Source: Nageia nagi (lineage: Eukaryota; Pinophyta). Taken from it: a stretch of 64,000 nt of DNA. Shown piece by piece: positions 60,701 through 64,000 of the stretch (positions are counted from its first letter, which is position 1; every line of letters begins with the position of its first letter). The DNA is taken from positions 11,842,001 through 11,906,000 of the forward strand of contig JBITNC010000002.1 in the NCBI GenBank assembly GCA_050084985.1, in the 5' to 3' direction. The position numbers and the translations under genes are program-made. The notes under the pieces were generated by a model. The model saw only the letters and a list, made by a program, of their open reading frames with translations. It searched no databases and was not told where the DNA came from.

Positions 60701-62131
60701 TGATTTTTGCAATTTTCTTGAAAAGTAGGTGTTATTTGCTATTACCAAAACACATAATATTGCATTATAGATTAGGACAACATGTTTTTCATATCAAAAT
60801 ATTGCATAGTGCATAGGCTGGATACAAATAGTGACTAACATAGTGAGTACATAAATTTTGAAAGACATTTGGCAATGTTTCTTTGAATTTGCAAAAAACA
60901 AAAAAGGTCTCTCAAACACATCAAGCAATTGCTCTCTTTTTCCCGTTCATTCTTTCCTTTGCTGCTGCCCTAGATGTCCTTTCCCTCGTTTCATATATCC
61001 TTTCCCTTGTTTCATACTGCCCTGGATTGACTAAAAATTTATAAAACTTTTCCGTTTTAGACTGTTTCCTATAGTTTTTTGACGTCTGCCCGGCTAATTG
61101 CATTGAGATTCGCGACTAAGCAATTAATCGAGATGAACATTTGGTCAAAATCCACATATTCTGGAACATTCAATCAACATTCGATTCTACCGACTTTTTG
61201 GGCGATTATTCTTTTGCAGGTCAAATGCAAATAATCGCTGAACTTTAAACATTGTCGTAAACTATTTCAATGTTAAGTCTTGTCTATTTCTTCCTTTATC
61301 TATTTGATGACATTGAACGCATTATTCTTTCTCAGACTAAGTGAACAAGAACATCGTATATCAAAATTAGTTCATGAGGAGTAACTGTTCAAATATTCTA
61401 CAATGTTCAACCTCTAGGAATCTCAACATTACTTTCTAGAACCTATCTTGTTTATAATAGGACTAAAAATATGCAATGACTCACATGTTCAAGATGTGGT
61501 CACCTGACTGAACAACAGTAATTTTTACAAAATCCTTCACTGAAGGATACAGCTTCAGTAAATCTTCATGAACAAAATCATACAATTCTGCAGCGAATTC
61601 TATTCCAGTGGGCCCTCCACCAACAACTATAAAATGAAGTATCCTTTCTCTCTCTTCATTACTTAGATTAGGCAAGCTTGCTCTCTCAAAACAGTCCACT
61701 ATACTTGTCCGTATCCTTTGAGCATCCTCCACTTCCTGCATACATTAATATGCACGTCAAATTCCTTAATTAGATGACTTGGACACTTGAAAAGGGATTT
61801 ATTACTCATCATGAACAAAATCCTGATCATTTATACATGCAGTTAGTGTATACATCCCTAATTATTTATATATATGAGTATCATCATTGTTTCTGACCAA
61901 TGCAACCCAGTCAATAGCATGTGGCACCTTCAAAAAATGGCAATGTTCAACAACCCCAGGAGTGTTGAATGTGTTTGCTCTAGCTCCAACAGCAATAATC
62001 AGGTAATCATAATCTAGGGAAAAATCATCCTTTTCTTTGTCCATTTCAATATTAGAAGAACAAAGAACTTTCTTGCTTTTGGGATCTATATCCACGCACT
62101 CTGCTTCCCAGAATTCCACAGCTTCCTTCTT
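12702..62131 (-). CDS. NDB1: Type II external NAD(P)H dehydrogenase (NDB1-like), 3' eight exons, partial
   Basis: This family transfers electrons from cytosolic NAD(P)H to ubiquinone at the outer face of the inner mitochondrial membrane without pumping protons. Exons, in transcript order: 62131-61928, 61735-61485, 51241-51024, 50853-50749, 44684-44412, 28643-28522, 13027-12908, 12789-12702. Visible domains, in order: a middle oxidoreductase segment, the motif GGGPTG for the second nucleotide, the YALGDCA segment near the FAD site, an EF-hand, and the conserved C-terminal membrane-associated block ending GRDSSRI. The residue after the second beta strand is Gln (VVQSGDHIL), as I recall for NADPH-using NDB1 rather than the Glu of NADH-using NDB2. 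The C-terminal SRI is a PTS1-like signal; Arabidopsis homologues are dual-targeted to mitochondria and peroxisomes. The 5' exons with the first GxGxxG and targeting peptide lie outside the window. Introns are 192, 10243, 170, 6064, 15768, 15494 and 118 bp. One exon has a one-base frameshift, so it may be a pseudogene or contain an assembly error. Confidence 0.93.
12790..12907 (-). other. GC-AG intron between NDB exons g and h
   Basis: The 118-bp intron starts GCATGT after an exon ending CCAG and ends ACACAG. No alternative GT donor restores the Ser-Lys junction of YASKQVSW. Apart from GC in place of GT the donor fits the plant consensus reasonably. Confidence 0.88.
12908..13027 (-). CDS. NDB1: NDB exon g
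   Basis: Exon of 120 bp. It begins with the G that completes Lys, then [27 protein letters not shown] and QWLWYSVYA. It ends with AG, the first two bases of a Ser codon. The next bases are GCATGT, a GC-type donor, rather than GT. Reading on without splicing would give three residues and a TAG stop, removing the invariant C-terminus. Confidence 0.93.
13028..15260 (-). other. Proximal part of the 15.5-kb NDB intron, mostly unclassified
   Basis: AT-rich intron sequence. At 13742-13823 two short direct copies of AAGCTTATCTCCACTTAGCC lie in tandem; the same motif ends each 1.81-kb unit downstream of the gene. Around 14900-14990 a CCCAAAA/GTGGG-rich stretch resembles that near 24900 and may be an old LTR. 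No coding signal is recognised. Confidence 0.5.
15262..16190 (+). pseudogene. LINE reverse transcriptase remnant
   Basis: Across shifted frames it shows [13 protein letters not shown], then [13 protein letters not shown], then [19 protein letters not shown] and STINVKQGC, the typical order of a plant non-LTR reverse transcriptase, followed by the C-terminal ENWGP and IERVQT blocks. Stops and frameshifts are frequent. It joins a Gypsy integrase at about 16190 without a visible LINE tail, so the junction may be a deletion. Confidence 0.8.
16190..18376 (+). pseudogene. Gypsy integrase C-terminus and chromodomain, split by a solo LTR
   Basis: The left part (16190-16417) reads [19 protein letters not shown] and, after a frameshift, [15 protein letters not shown] to a final VGD. 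The right part (17915-18376) restarts (D)[17 protein letters not shown] and [13 protein letters not shown], then a chromodomain-like [15 protein letters not shown]. The two halves join exactly across a 5-bp duplication. A chromodomain at the integrase end marks a chromovirus. Stops in the chromodomain (TGA for expected Arg and Trp) are consistent with cytosine deamination. Confidence 0.88.
16418..17914 (+). mobile_element. Solo LTR inserted in a Gypsy integrase gene, duplication GACAT
   Basis: It starts TGTAACATCTCC and ends GGGATTTTATA; the related copy at 25552-26952 ends TTTTACA, so the last bases have drifted. GACAT lies at 16413-16417 and 17915-17919. The insertion falls between codons for V-G-D and M-V-Y of the integrase. 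Only one LTR is present, so the element recombined out. Confidence 0.92.
18381..19276 (+). repeat. 3' LTR of the chromovirus
   Basis: About 896 bp, starting TGTAATGACCC after the pol remnant and ending near TTTTGGCATAGCA. A minus-strand relative of nearly the same length lies at 37408-38300, which supports both ends. It carries the shared GAGCCCCAAAGTGGGACGT module at 18570-18599. Confidence 0.75.
20041..22413 (-). pseudogene. hAT transposase pseudogene (BED finger, DUF659, dimerisation domain)
   Basis: In transcript order it shows a BED-type zinc finger ([14 protein letters not shown] then KYH; 22412-22270), then [23 protein letters not shown]659-like core follows ([36 protein letters not shown]), then LNPKYYF, and the C-terminal dimerisation block [20 protein letters not shown]. 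Frameshifts occur near 22240 and 22010, a stop near 21612 and another break near 20280; the gap around 20523-20640 may be a real intron. Such enzymes cut and paste hAT elements through an RNase H-like fold; this copy could not be functional. Confidence 0.9.
22508..22740. repeat. 92 to 93-bp tandem repeat in the hAT element, about 2.5 units
   Basis: Units start at TACACCAGATCAAC-type sequence (22508, 22601, 22693) and contain GTAGAGCATACTCTC. Confidence 0.85.
23239..23699. other. Degenerate repeat sequence right of the hAT element
   Basis: Wording such as CTTGGAGACATC and GGTGCGCCCAGCCC resembles the sequence left of the hAT insertion, so this is probably the rest of an older retroelement. 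No frame is recognisable. Confidence 0.4.
23700..24125 (-). pseudogene. LINE endonuclease remnant
   Basis: The minus strand reads [20 protein letters not shown], then [28 protein letters not shown] and, after a stop, [10 protein letters not shown]. This is the order of the exonuclease-endonuclease-phosphatase domain of plant LINEs, with NAR of GDFNAR decayed. The reverse transcriptase expected next is not found. Confidence 0.7.
24126..25551. other. Unclassified intron sequence
   Basis: Lysine-rich broken frames at 24130-24680 match nothing I recognise. CCCAAAATG and CATTTTGGG form a perfect 9-bp inverted repeat with a 4-base loop near 24898-24920. Confidence 0.4.
25552..26952 (-). mobile_element. 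Solo LTR, minus orientation, duplication GATAG
   Basis: Read on the minus strand it runs from TGTAACATCCC to GAGATTTTACA, colinear with the LTR at 16418-17914. GATAG flanks it exactly at 25547-25551 and 26953-26957. Between 26340 and 26600 it contains a tandem run of units of about 30 bp each carrying CAACGTGGGTG. Confidence 0.93.
26958..28521. other. Intron sequence with a short direct repeat only
   Basis: Two copies of about 40 bp (CTCACTTTCTCTGCCCAAAA type) lie near 27105 and 27170. No coding homology is seen until NDB exon f at 28522. Confidence 0.45.
28522..28643 (-). CDS. NDB1: NDB exon f
   Basis: Exon of 122 bp starting [19 protein letters not shown] after TTTTTAG and ending RHRFRPFK, the last Lys codon being split AA/G by a GTATGTG donor. 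It follows directly from LPATAQ of exon e, and K is completed by the first G of the exon at 13027. The exon is an island between two introns of more than 15 kb. Confidence 0.94.
28644..31390. other. Unclassified intron sequence
   Basis: Short frames on both strands have no recognisable domain. Confidence 0.45.
31400..32425 (-). pseudogene. LINE reverse transcriptase remnant
   Basis: The minus strand shows [20 protein letters not shown], then SIKSTIAVK, a stop, [20 protein letters not shown], then LLFVDNTIL in place of the catalytic YADD-type motif, then [19 protein letters not shown]. These are consecutive blocks of a non-LTR reverse transcriptase. The catalytic aspartates are partly lost. 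Confidence 0.82.
33050..34450 (-). pseudogene. Gypsy integrase-region remnant
   Basis: In transcript order it shows QLCNPKGDT then LVLLRKHSSKNVAR (zinc-finger linker), then [20 protein letters not shown] and [14 protein letters not shown] (catalytic core start, with the first Asp changed to Asn), then SIAFQPQIN, and [14 protein letters not shown] (C-terminal domain). Many stops and shifts are present. No LTR could be tied to it. Confidence 0.75.
34510..34830 (+). pseudogene. LINE reverse transcriptase N-terminal remnant
   Basis: Plus-strand frames give [15 protein letters not shown], then [20 protein letters not shown] and [20 protein letters not shown]. This is the finger region of the same LINE family seen elsewhere in the window. 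Confidence 0.7.
34840..36280. other. Unclassified sequence
   Basis: G-rich plus strand around 34900-35180. The plus frame at 35667-35969 (100 codons) has no recognisable domain. Confidence 0.4.
36281..36441. repeat. G-rich minisatellite, units of about 25 bp
   Basis: Six loose units begin GGCGAAGGGGGAGTC or similar and are bounded by runs of 13 and 10 G. The plus strand has many G-runs able to form quadruplexes; it is the template strand for the NDB gene. Confidence 0.85.
36500..36950 (-). pseudogene. Gypsy gag remnant
   Basis: The minus frame 36867-36526 contains [20 protein letters not shown], then [20 protein letters not shown], the retrotransposon gag core. It lies inward of an LTR at 37408-38300 in the same orientation, as a 5' gag should. 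Downstream coding ends at the G-rich minisatellite. Confidence 0.8.
37408..38300 (-). repeat. LTR, minus orientation, 5' of the gag remnant
   Basis: Aligns along its length with the LTR at 18381-19276 (893 and 896 bp). A primer-site-like TATCAGATC lies near 37343, about 57 bp further in than expected, so a small insertion is likely. No target duplication was found, consistent with it being one LTR of a larger element. Confidence 0.75.
38640..39518 (-). pseudogene. Copia gag remnant
   Basis: It starts at the ATG at 39518 with [12 protein letters not shown] and, one frame over, [10 protein letters not shown]. Next comes the UBN2-type [20 protein letters not shown], then [15 protein letters not shown], a GRGRGR-rich stretch and a broken zinc knuckle [12 protein letters not shown]. 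Frame changes and stops occur throughout. Confidence 0.82.
39611..39622 (-). promoter_or_regulatory. Primer binding site of the Copia remnant
   Basis: On the minus strand GTTATCAGAGCC differs from the Met-type site at one position in its first eleven and lies upstream of the gag start. The LTR would extend to higher coordinates; its far end is not clear. Confidence 0.6.
39630..44411. other. Unclassified intron sequence after the Copia remnant
   Basis: About 39630-39860 is likely LTR. The rest has only short broken frames (for example 41381-41710) that I cannot assign. Confidence 0.4.
44412..44684 (-). CDS. NDB1: NDB exon e: EF-hand insertion
   Basis: Exon of 273 bp, 91 codons, phase 0 at both ends. 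It starts [14 protein letters not shown] after TTGCAG and ends LPATAQ before GTATTT. The loop [12 protein letters not shown] has acidic or polar ligands at positions 1, 3, 5, 9 and 12 and Gly at 6, so it looks competent to bind calcium. The EF-hand separates external NDB enzymes from the internal NDA and NDC types and makes their activity calcium-dependent. The exon end [18 protein letters not shown] matches the family pattern. Confidence 0.95.
44685..45927. other. Intron sequence with no recognised feature
   Basis: Short frames only; nothing that I can assign. Confidence 0.4.
45928..46071. repeat. 36-bp tandem repeat, four units
   Basis: Units start at 45928, 45964, 46000 and 46036 with TTGAGTGAAAAGTCCAAATT or close variants; the last is the most divergent. 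Confidence 0.95.
46780..49270 (+). pseudogene. Pentatricopeptide-repeat (PPR) pseudogene fragments
   Basis: PPR proteins bind organelle RNA. Segments on the plus strand, antisense to NDB, show [20 protein letters not shown] (46834), [19 protein letters not shown] (47197), a second LLQT-like block (47383), [20 protein letters not shown] (about 47870), [20 protein letters not shown] (48018) with [12 protein letters not shown], and LARRAYYL (49190). They are split among frames and rearranged, with several partial copies of the same repeat, so this is a decayed array rather than one gene. Confidence 0.8.
49271..50748. other. Unclassified intron sequence
   Basis: Short frames on both strands (for example minus 49741-50124, plus 50085-50276) with no identifiable domain. 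Confidence 0.4.
50749..50853 (-). CDS. NDB1: NDB exon d
   Basis: Exon of 105 bp, 35 codons, phase 0 at both ends. It starts [12 protein letters not shown] after a TTTAG acceptor and ends QRKIM before a GT donor (GTCCGT). It includes [14 protein letters not shown], the conserved FAD-proximal GD motif of the pyridine nucleotide-disulphide oxidoreductase fold. Only 170 bp separate it from exon c, whose last codons are IGQ. Confidence 0.94.
51024..51241 (-). CDS. NDB1: NDB exon c, with one-base frameshift
   Basis: Exon of 218 bp. The first G completes the Met codon from exon b, then [13 protein letters not shown] and [17 protein letters not shown] read openly until TGA at 51120-51118. A second frame then carries [20 protein letters not shown] and ends IGQ at the GT donor. 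Phase bookkeeping needs 217 bp, so there is one surplus base, in the A/G-rich stretch 51117-51135. Conserved residues continue unbroken on both sides, so a sequencing or assembly error or a recent inactivating mutation are both possible. Confidence 0.9.
51242..53471. other. Intron sequence, possible LINE 3' end near 52800-52930
   Basis: GGTTTTTGGGTTCCTGTCAA around 52900 resembles the 3' end of plant L1-type elements. Upstream frames (51818-52081, 52299-52634) are not assigned. Confidence 0.35.
53481..54190. mobile_element. Mutator-like non-autonomous element, perfect 9-bp duplication
   Basis: Terminal inverted repeats of about 80 bp start GGGAAAATATCCAAAATACC on the left and, reverse-complemented, GGGAAAATATCTAAAATACT on the right. 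AAGAAAATA flanks both sides (53472-53480 and 54191-54199). Long inverted repeats with a 9-bp duplication are the hallmark of Mutator-like elements. At 710 bp with no transposase frame it is non-autonomous. Confidence 0.93.
54200..55445 (-). pseudogene. LINE C-terminal remnant
   Basis: The minus frame at 55432-55196 contains [20 protein letters not shown] and [15 protein letters not shown], which follow reverse transcriptase in this LINE family. The sequence just right of the Mutator-like element (54200-54240) resembles that at 55455-55500, suggesting two LINE 3' ends in tandem in the minus direction. Confidence 0.6.
55446..56799. other. Unclassified sequence, probably LINE-derived at its left end
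   Basis: Read on the minus strand, 55500-55450 contains TTGTGGTCACTCATGAAC then AATAAAATTTC, a LINE-tail-like sequence. The remainder is not assigned. Confidence 0.4.
57402..59177 (-). mobile_element. Solo LTR nested inside the solo LTR
   Basis: Read on the minus strand it starts TGTGATGTTCC and ends AGATCATCACT. Its host LTR ends GGATCATCACA, so both belong to the same subfamily. The flanks are CTATG (57397-57401) and CTACG (59178-59182), 4 of 5 matching. It is in turn interrupted by a small element at about 57454-57987. Confidence 0.82.
57454..57987. mobile_element. Small hAT-like non-autonomous element (MITE)
   Basis: About 534 bp absent from related LTRs at this position. Both ends are GC-rich (GGGAGCGGCTCCGATTCGG on the left; CACTCCGGATCGGCTGAAG on the right) around an AT-rich core. 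Flanking 8-mers ATTACAAT and CTTGCAAT match at 6 of 8. The terminal repeats are weak, so class assignment is tentative. Confidence 0.55.
59743..60780. other. Intron sequence with no recognised feature
   Basis: AT-rich; the minus frame 60748-60365 has no motif that I recognise. Confidence 0.4.
60780..61254 (-). mobile_element. hAT deletion derivative
   Basis: The minus frame ends [17 protein letters not shown] then stop (61103-60921). This resembles the C-terminus of the hAT transposase at 20041 ([17 protein letters not shown]). It is followed directly by the opposite terminal region, ending at 61254 with CAATGTTTAAAGTTCAGC read inward. The left end is uncertain. Confidence 0.6.
61485..61735 (-). 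CDS. NDB1: NDB exon b: NAD(P)H-binding motif
   Basis: Exon of 251 bp, starting EVEDAQRIR after a TGCAG acceptor and ending after the first two bases of an ATG codon at a GT donor. It carries [18 protein letters not shown], the Rossmann-type GxGxxG motif of the second nucleotide site, and [10 protein letters not shown]. The Gln at the end of the second beta strand is the position where NADH-specific relatives are known to have an acidic residue, so NADPH preference is inferred. Confidence 0.95.
61928..62131 (-). CDS. NDB1: NDB exon a (first visible exon)
   Basis: Exon of 204 bp, phase 0 at both ends, 68 codons. It begins [12 protein letters not shown] after a TTTTTCAG acceptor and ends HCHFLK before a GT donor. 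It contains [11 protein letters not shown], the conserved strand preceding the NAD(P)H domain, and [10 protein letters not shown], which in NDB proteins leads directly into the next exon's EVEDAQRIR. The upstream exon encoding the ARSIVEP-type region is not visible up to 64000. Confidence 0.92.
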
Positions 62132-62871
62132 CTGAAAAACAAAAAGGCGCAGTTCAATGAAAGTATCAATACATAAAAGTTTAGAATATAGTAAAACATC
62201 AATATTCAAAAGCACTAAAGGCTGCAGATTGTCGGTTACAAACATCTGATTGAATTCCACAACTGTAAAGCTTTGAAAGTAAGCAGAGCTGAGAACACAC
62301 ATGTATATTTGAGCCTCATATTTCTTTCTTCTATCTTTGGAGTGATTGAAGACAAATATTTTGCCAAGCAGATTTTGCAAATTCTGTTTGTTCCTACTAG
62401 CAAATCAATTTGTTCTATTTATGATATATTTATGATAAGTTGCAGATTCTGGTAATTCTTTTGAAACTAATCTGCTCACCAAATCTTAGATTTGAGTCCA
62501 TCGGTTTCCAAGGACACACGCTATTGTGCTCAATTCGATGAGACAAATCCAATGAGGTGGATTTGGTTTGGAGTGAGTTCAGGCCCGCTCAGGAAGATAC
62601 AAAAGATATATGTTGCAGCAATTGTCTTGTTGAGACAAATTTATTAACATAGGTCTTCCAACGACTCTAGTGCAGTCAGAATCTCAACTCTTAACGATTT
62701 GCAAGAATTTATAGCCCAACAAAATTTTATCGAGATGGGTTATATGAATAGAAAGAAAAAAAAGAGAAAAAAGAATAGGTACCCAAAAGATTCAGACCTA
62801 ATGCCTTGTGTAAAGTTTGGTAATACCCCTAAAATCACTCCTCTAAACTCTGACAAGTAACTAACAACATT
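62132..62871. other. Intron sequence upstream of NDB exon a
   Basis: No earlier NDB exon is visible. The right part may be Copia interior sequence, as it lies inside the primer site at 62872. Confidence 0.4.
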
Positions 62872-62883
62872 GCTCTGATACCA
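62872..62883 (-). promoter_or_regulatory. Primer binding site of a Copia-type LTR element
   Basis: On the minus strand TGGTATCAGAGC matches the initiator-Met primer site at all 12 positions, two bases after an LTR end reading ATAACA. Confidence 0.8.
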
Positions 62884-62885
62884 CT

Positions 62886-63247
62886 TGTTATGTATCCACT
62901 AGTAAAATAAATAAAATTGCAAGCAAGATCCACAGTTACAGCAAAATAACAGTAATGCAATGGCAGACAGAACAACATAATCATGCAATATAATCAAGAA
63001 CACCATGTGTAATTACCAATTCCAAAATATAACAAAAGTTCGCTATAGAATAGCAAATCCAAAGATCCAAGACACCCTTGCCGCTTCAAGGAAGGAAACT
63101 CACCAAGTATTCATGATGAGAAACAAAGATATGATTTCACAAGTTATGATGATTATGACCTAGTCATATTTATATGAAAATCTAACTAATGCACAAAGTC
63201 AAGCTAGTCCTGTGCTCTATAGCTGATAAGTGGTAAGGTTAGCATCA
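62886..63247 (-). repeat. Probable LTR adjoining the primer site
   Basis: On the minus strand it runs from about TGATGCTAACC to TACATAACA, roughly 360 bp, with a TATA-like CATATAAATATG near 63165. The 5' end is a guess; no second LTR or duplication was found. Confidence 0.5.
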
Positions 63248-64000
63248 ATCAAATTAATGATAAAAGTCATGCCATACCACGATTGTGGCACTTTCTATGC
63301 TTGTCTGCAAATCTTCATTTTCAGCTTGAAGAAAAATTTCCTTCAAAGAAACCTTCTTATACAAGTCTACTTTAAGTTCACATTGTTGGGGATTCACCCA
63401 AACTTGTCTACTTGTTTTAATGACCGTCTTTATACTCAAGTTTGTTCTCCAATTCTACAAACTTGGTCAACAGGTTCTAACTTTCTTCCCTCAATTAAGT
63501 TTGTGTTTTTTCTATTTTTGAGAAAAAGAATGAGCAAAGACATACACATTTGCATCGTCATCATCATTATAAATTTCATTGTCATAGTTTGCAACGATAG
63601 CTTTGATGCTTGAACTTGCTTTGATAAGAAAACTTCTTCTGTGATGAGGTACAACCTGGACTTTACCCTTGAATCTTTATGTTGAACCAACAATCATTTG
63701 CATTGTGATTTGTCATGCAACAAGAACAATAGCATTTCTATTTCTTCTAATTATCCTTATGACGCACGAGGAGAAGATTAGATCTGCAGGAGATGCGTAT
63801 GATCACATCCTTCTTCACTCCTTGAGTGTCTACACCATAGACCGGATCTTCGGAGACTAGAGAGCCTCCGTCCCATGACACAGAGCACTTACAGATCGAT
63901 TCTTAGAGAGTTCTTGACATAGCCACTCCAAGTTACCCTAGTAGAAGGGATCCAGGCCCCTCCATTAGGGTTTTCAAGATGCTCCGTTGTACTTTTGTTT
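63248..64000. other. Right edge, possible retroelement coding remnant
   Basis: Minus frames contain charged, coiled-coil-like sequence (LKEIFLQAENEDLQTSIES) reminiscent of Copia gag but not conclusive. Confidence 0.35.

Noticed and set aside
63254-63693. Copia gag-like charged frames at the right edge
   Set aside because: Similarity is only compositional (coiled-coil-like); kept as a low-confidence note rather than a gene call.
1-64000. CRISPR arrays, tRNA or rRNA genes, bacterial operons
   Set aside because: No regularly spaced direct repeats with unique spacers, no clover-leaf genes noticed, and gene structure is eukaryotic throughout.

Overview
The window is nuclear plant DNA, most likely from a gymnosperm such as a conifer. 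One recognisable host gene is spread over about 50 kb in very short exons (88 to 273 bp) separated by introns of 6 to 16 kb. Those introns and the flanks are filled with old, nested plant transposable elements: Ty3/Gypsy and Copia LTR elements, one LINE family, hAT and Mutator-like DNA elements. There is no bacterial, plastid or CRISPR-like content.

The host gene lies on the minus strand and encodes a type II external NAD(P)H dehydrogenase of plant mitochondria, closest by eye to the NDB1 type. Eight 3'-terminal exons are visible (62131 down to 12702). They cover the second dinucleotide-binding motif, the EF-hand insertion and the C-terminus ending in Ser-Arg-Ile. The N-terminal exons are beyond the right edge. 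All junctions keep phase. Two oddities stand out: the last intron is a GC-AG intron, and exon 51024-51241 carries one extra base that breaks the frame.

Left flank (1-12.7 kb): a complete but short Gypsy element (1072-6333, target duplication AATTA). It holds only gag and protease, followed by a strictly 30-bp-periodic array that reads as a ten-residue repeat. Next comes a 1.81-kb segment in three tandem near-identical copies (about 7175-12608), ending 93 bp beyond the dehydrogenase stop codon.

Intron 13028-28521 holds a LINE remnant fused to a Gypsy integrase. That integrase is split by a solo LTR (16418-17914, duplication GACAT). It also holds the element's 3' LTR, a full-length hAT element with decayed transposase (19629-23230), a LINE endonuclease remnant and a minus-strand solo LTR (25552-26952, duplication GATAG). 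Intron 28644-44411 holds LINE, Gypsy pol, Gypsy gag plus LTR, and Copia gag remnants. Intron 44685-50748 holds pentatricopeptide-repeat pseudogene fragments on the opposite strand. Intron 51242-61484 holds a Mutator-like element with a perfect 9-bp duplication, LINE remnants, a solo LTR containing a second solo LTR that itself contains a small hAT-like element, and a hAT deletion derivative.

Apart from the dehydrogenase, nothing looks like a functional gene. The element proteins all carry stops or frameshifts. Genes do not form an operon or pathway here; the window is one host gene expanded by repeat insertion.
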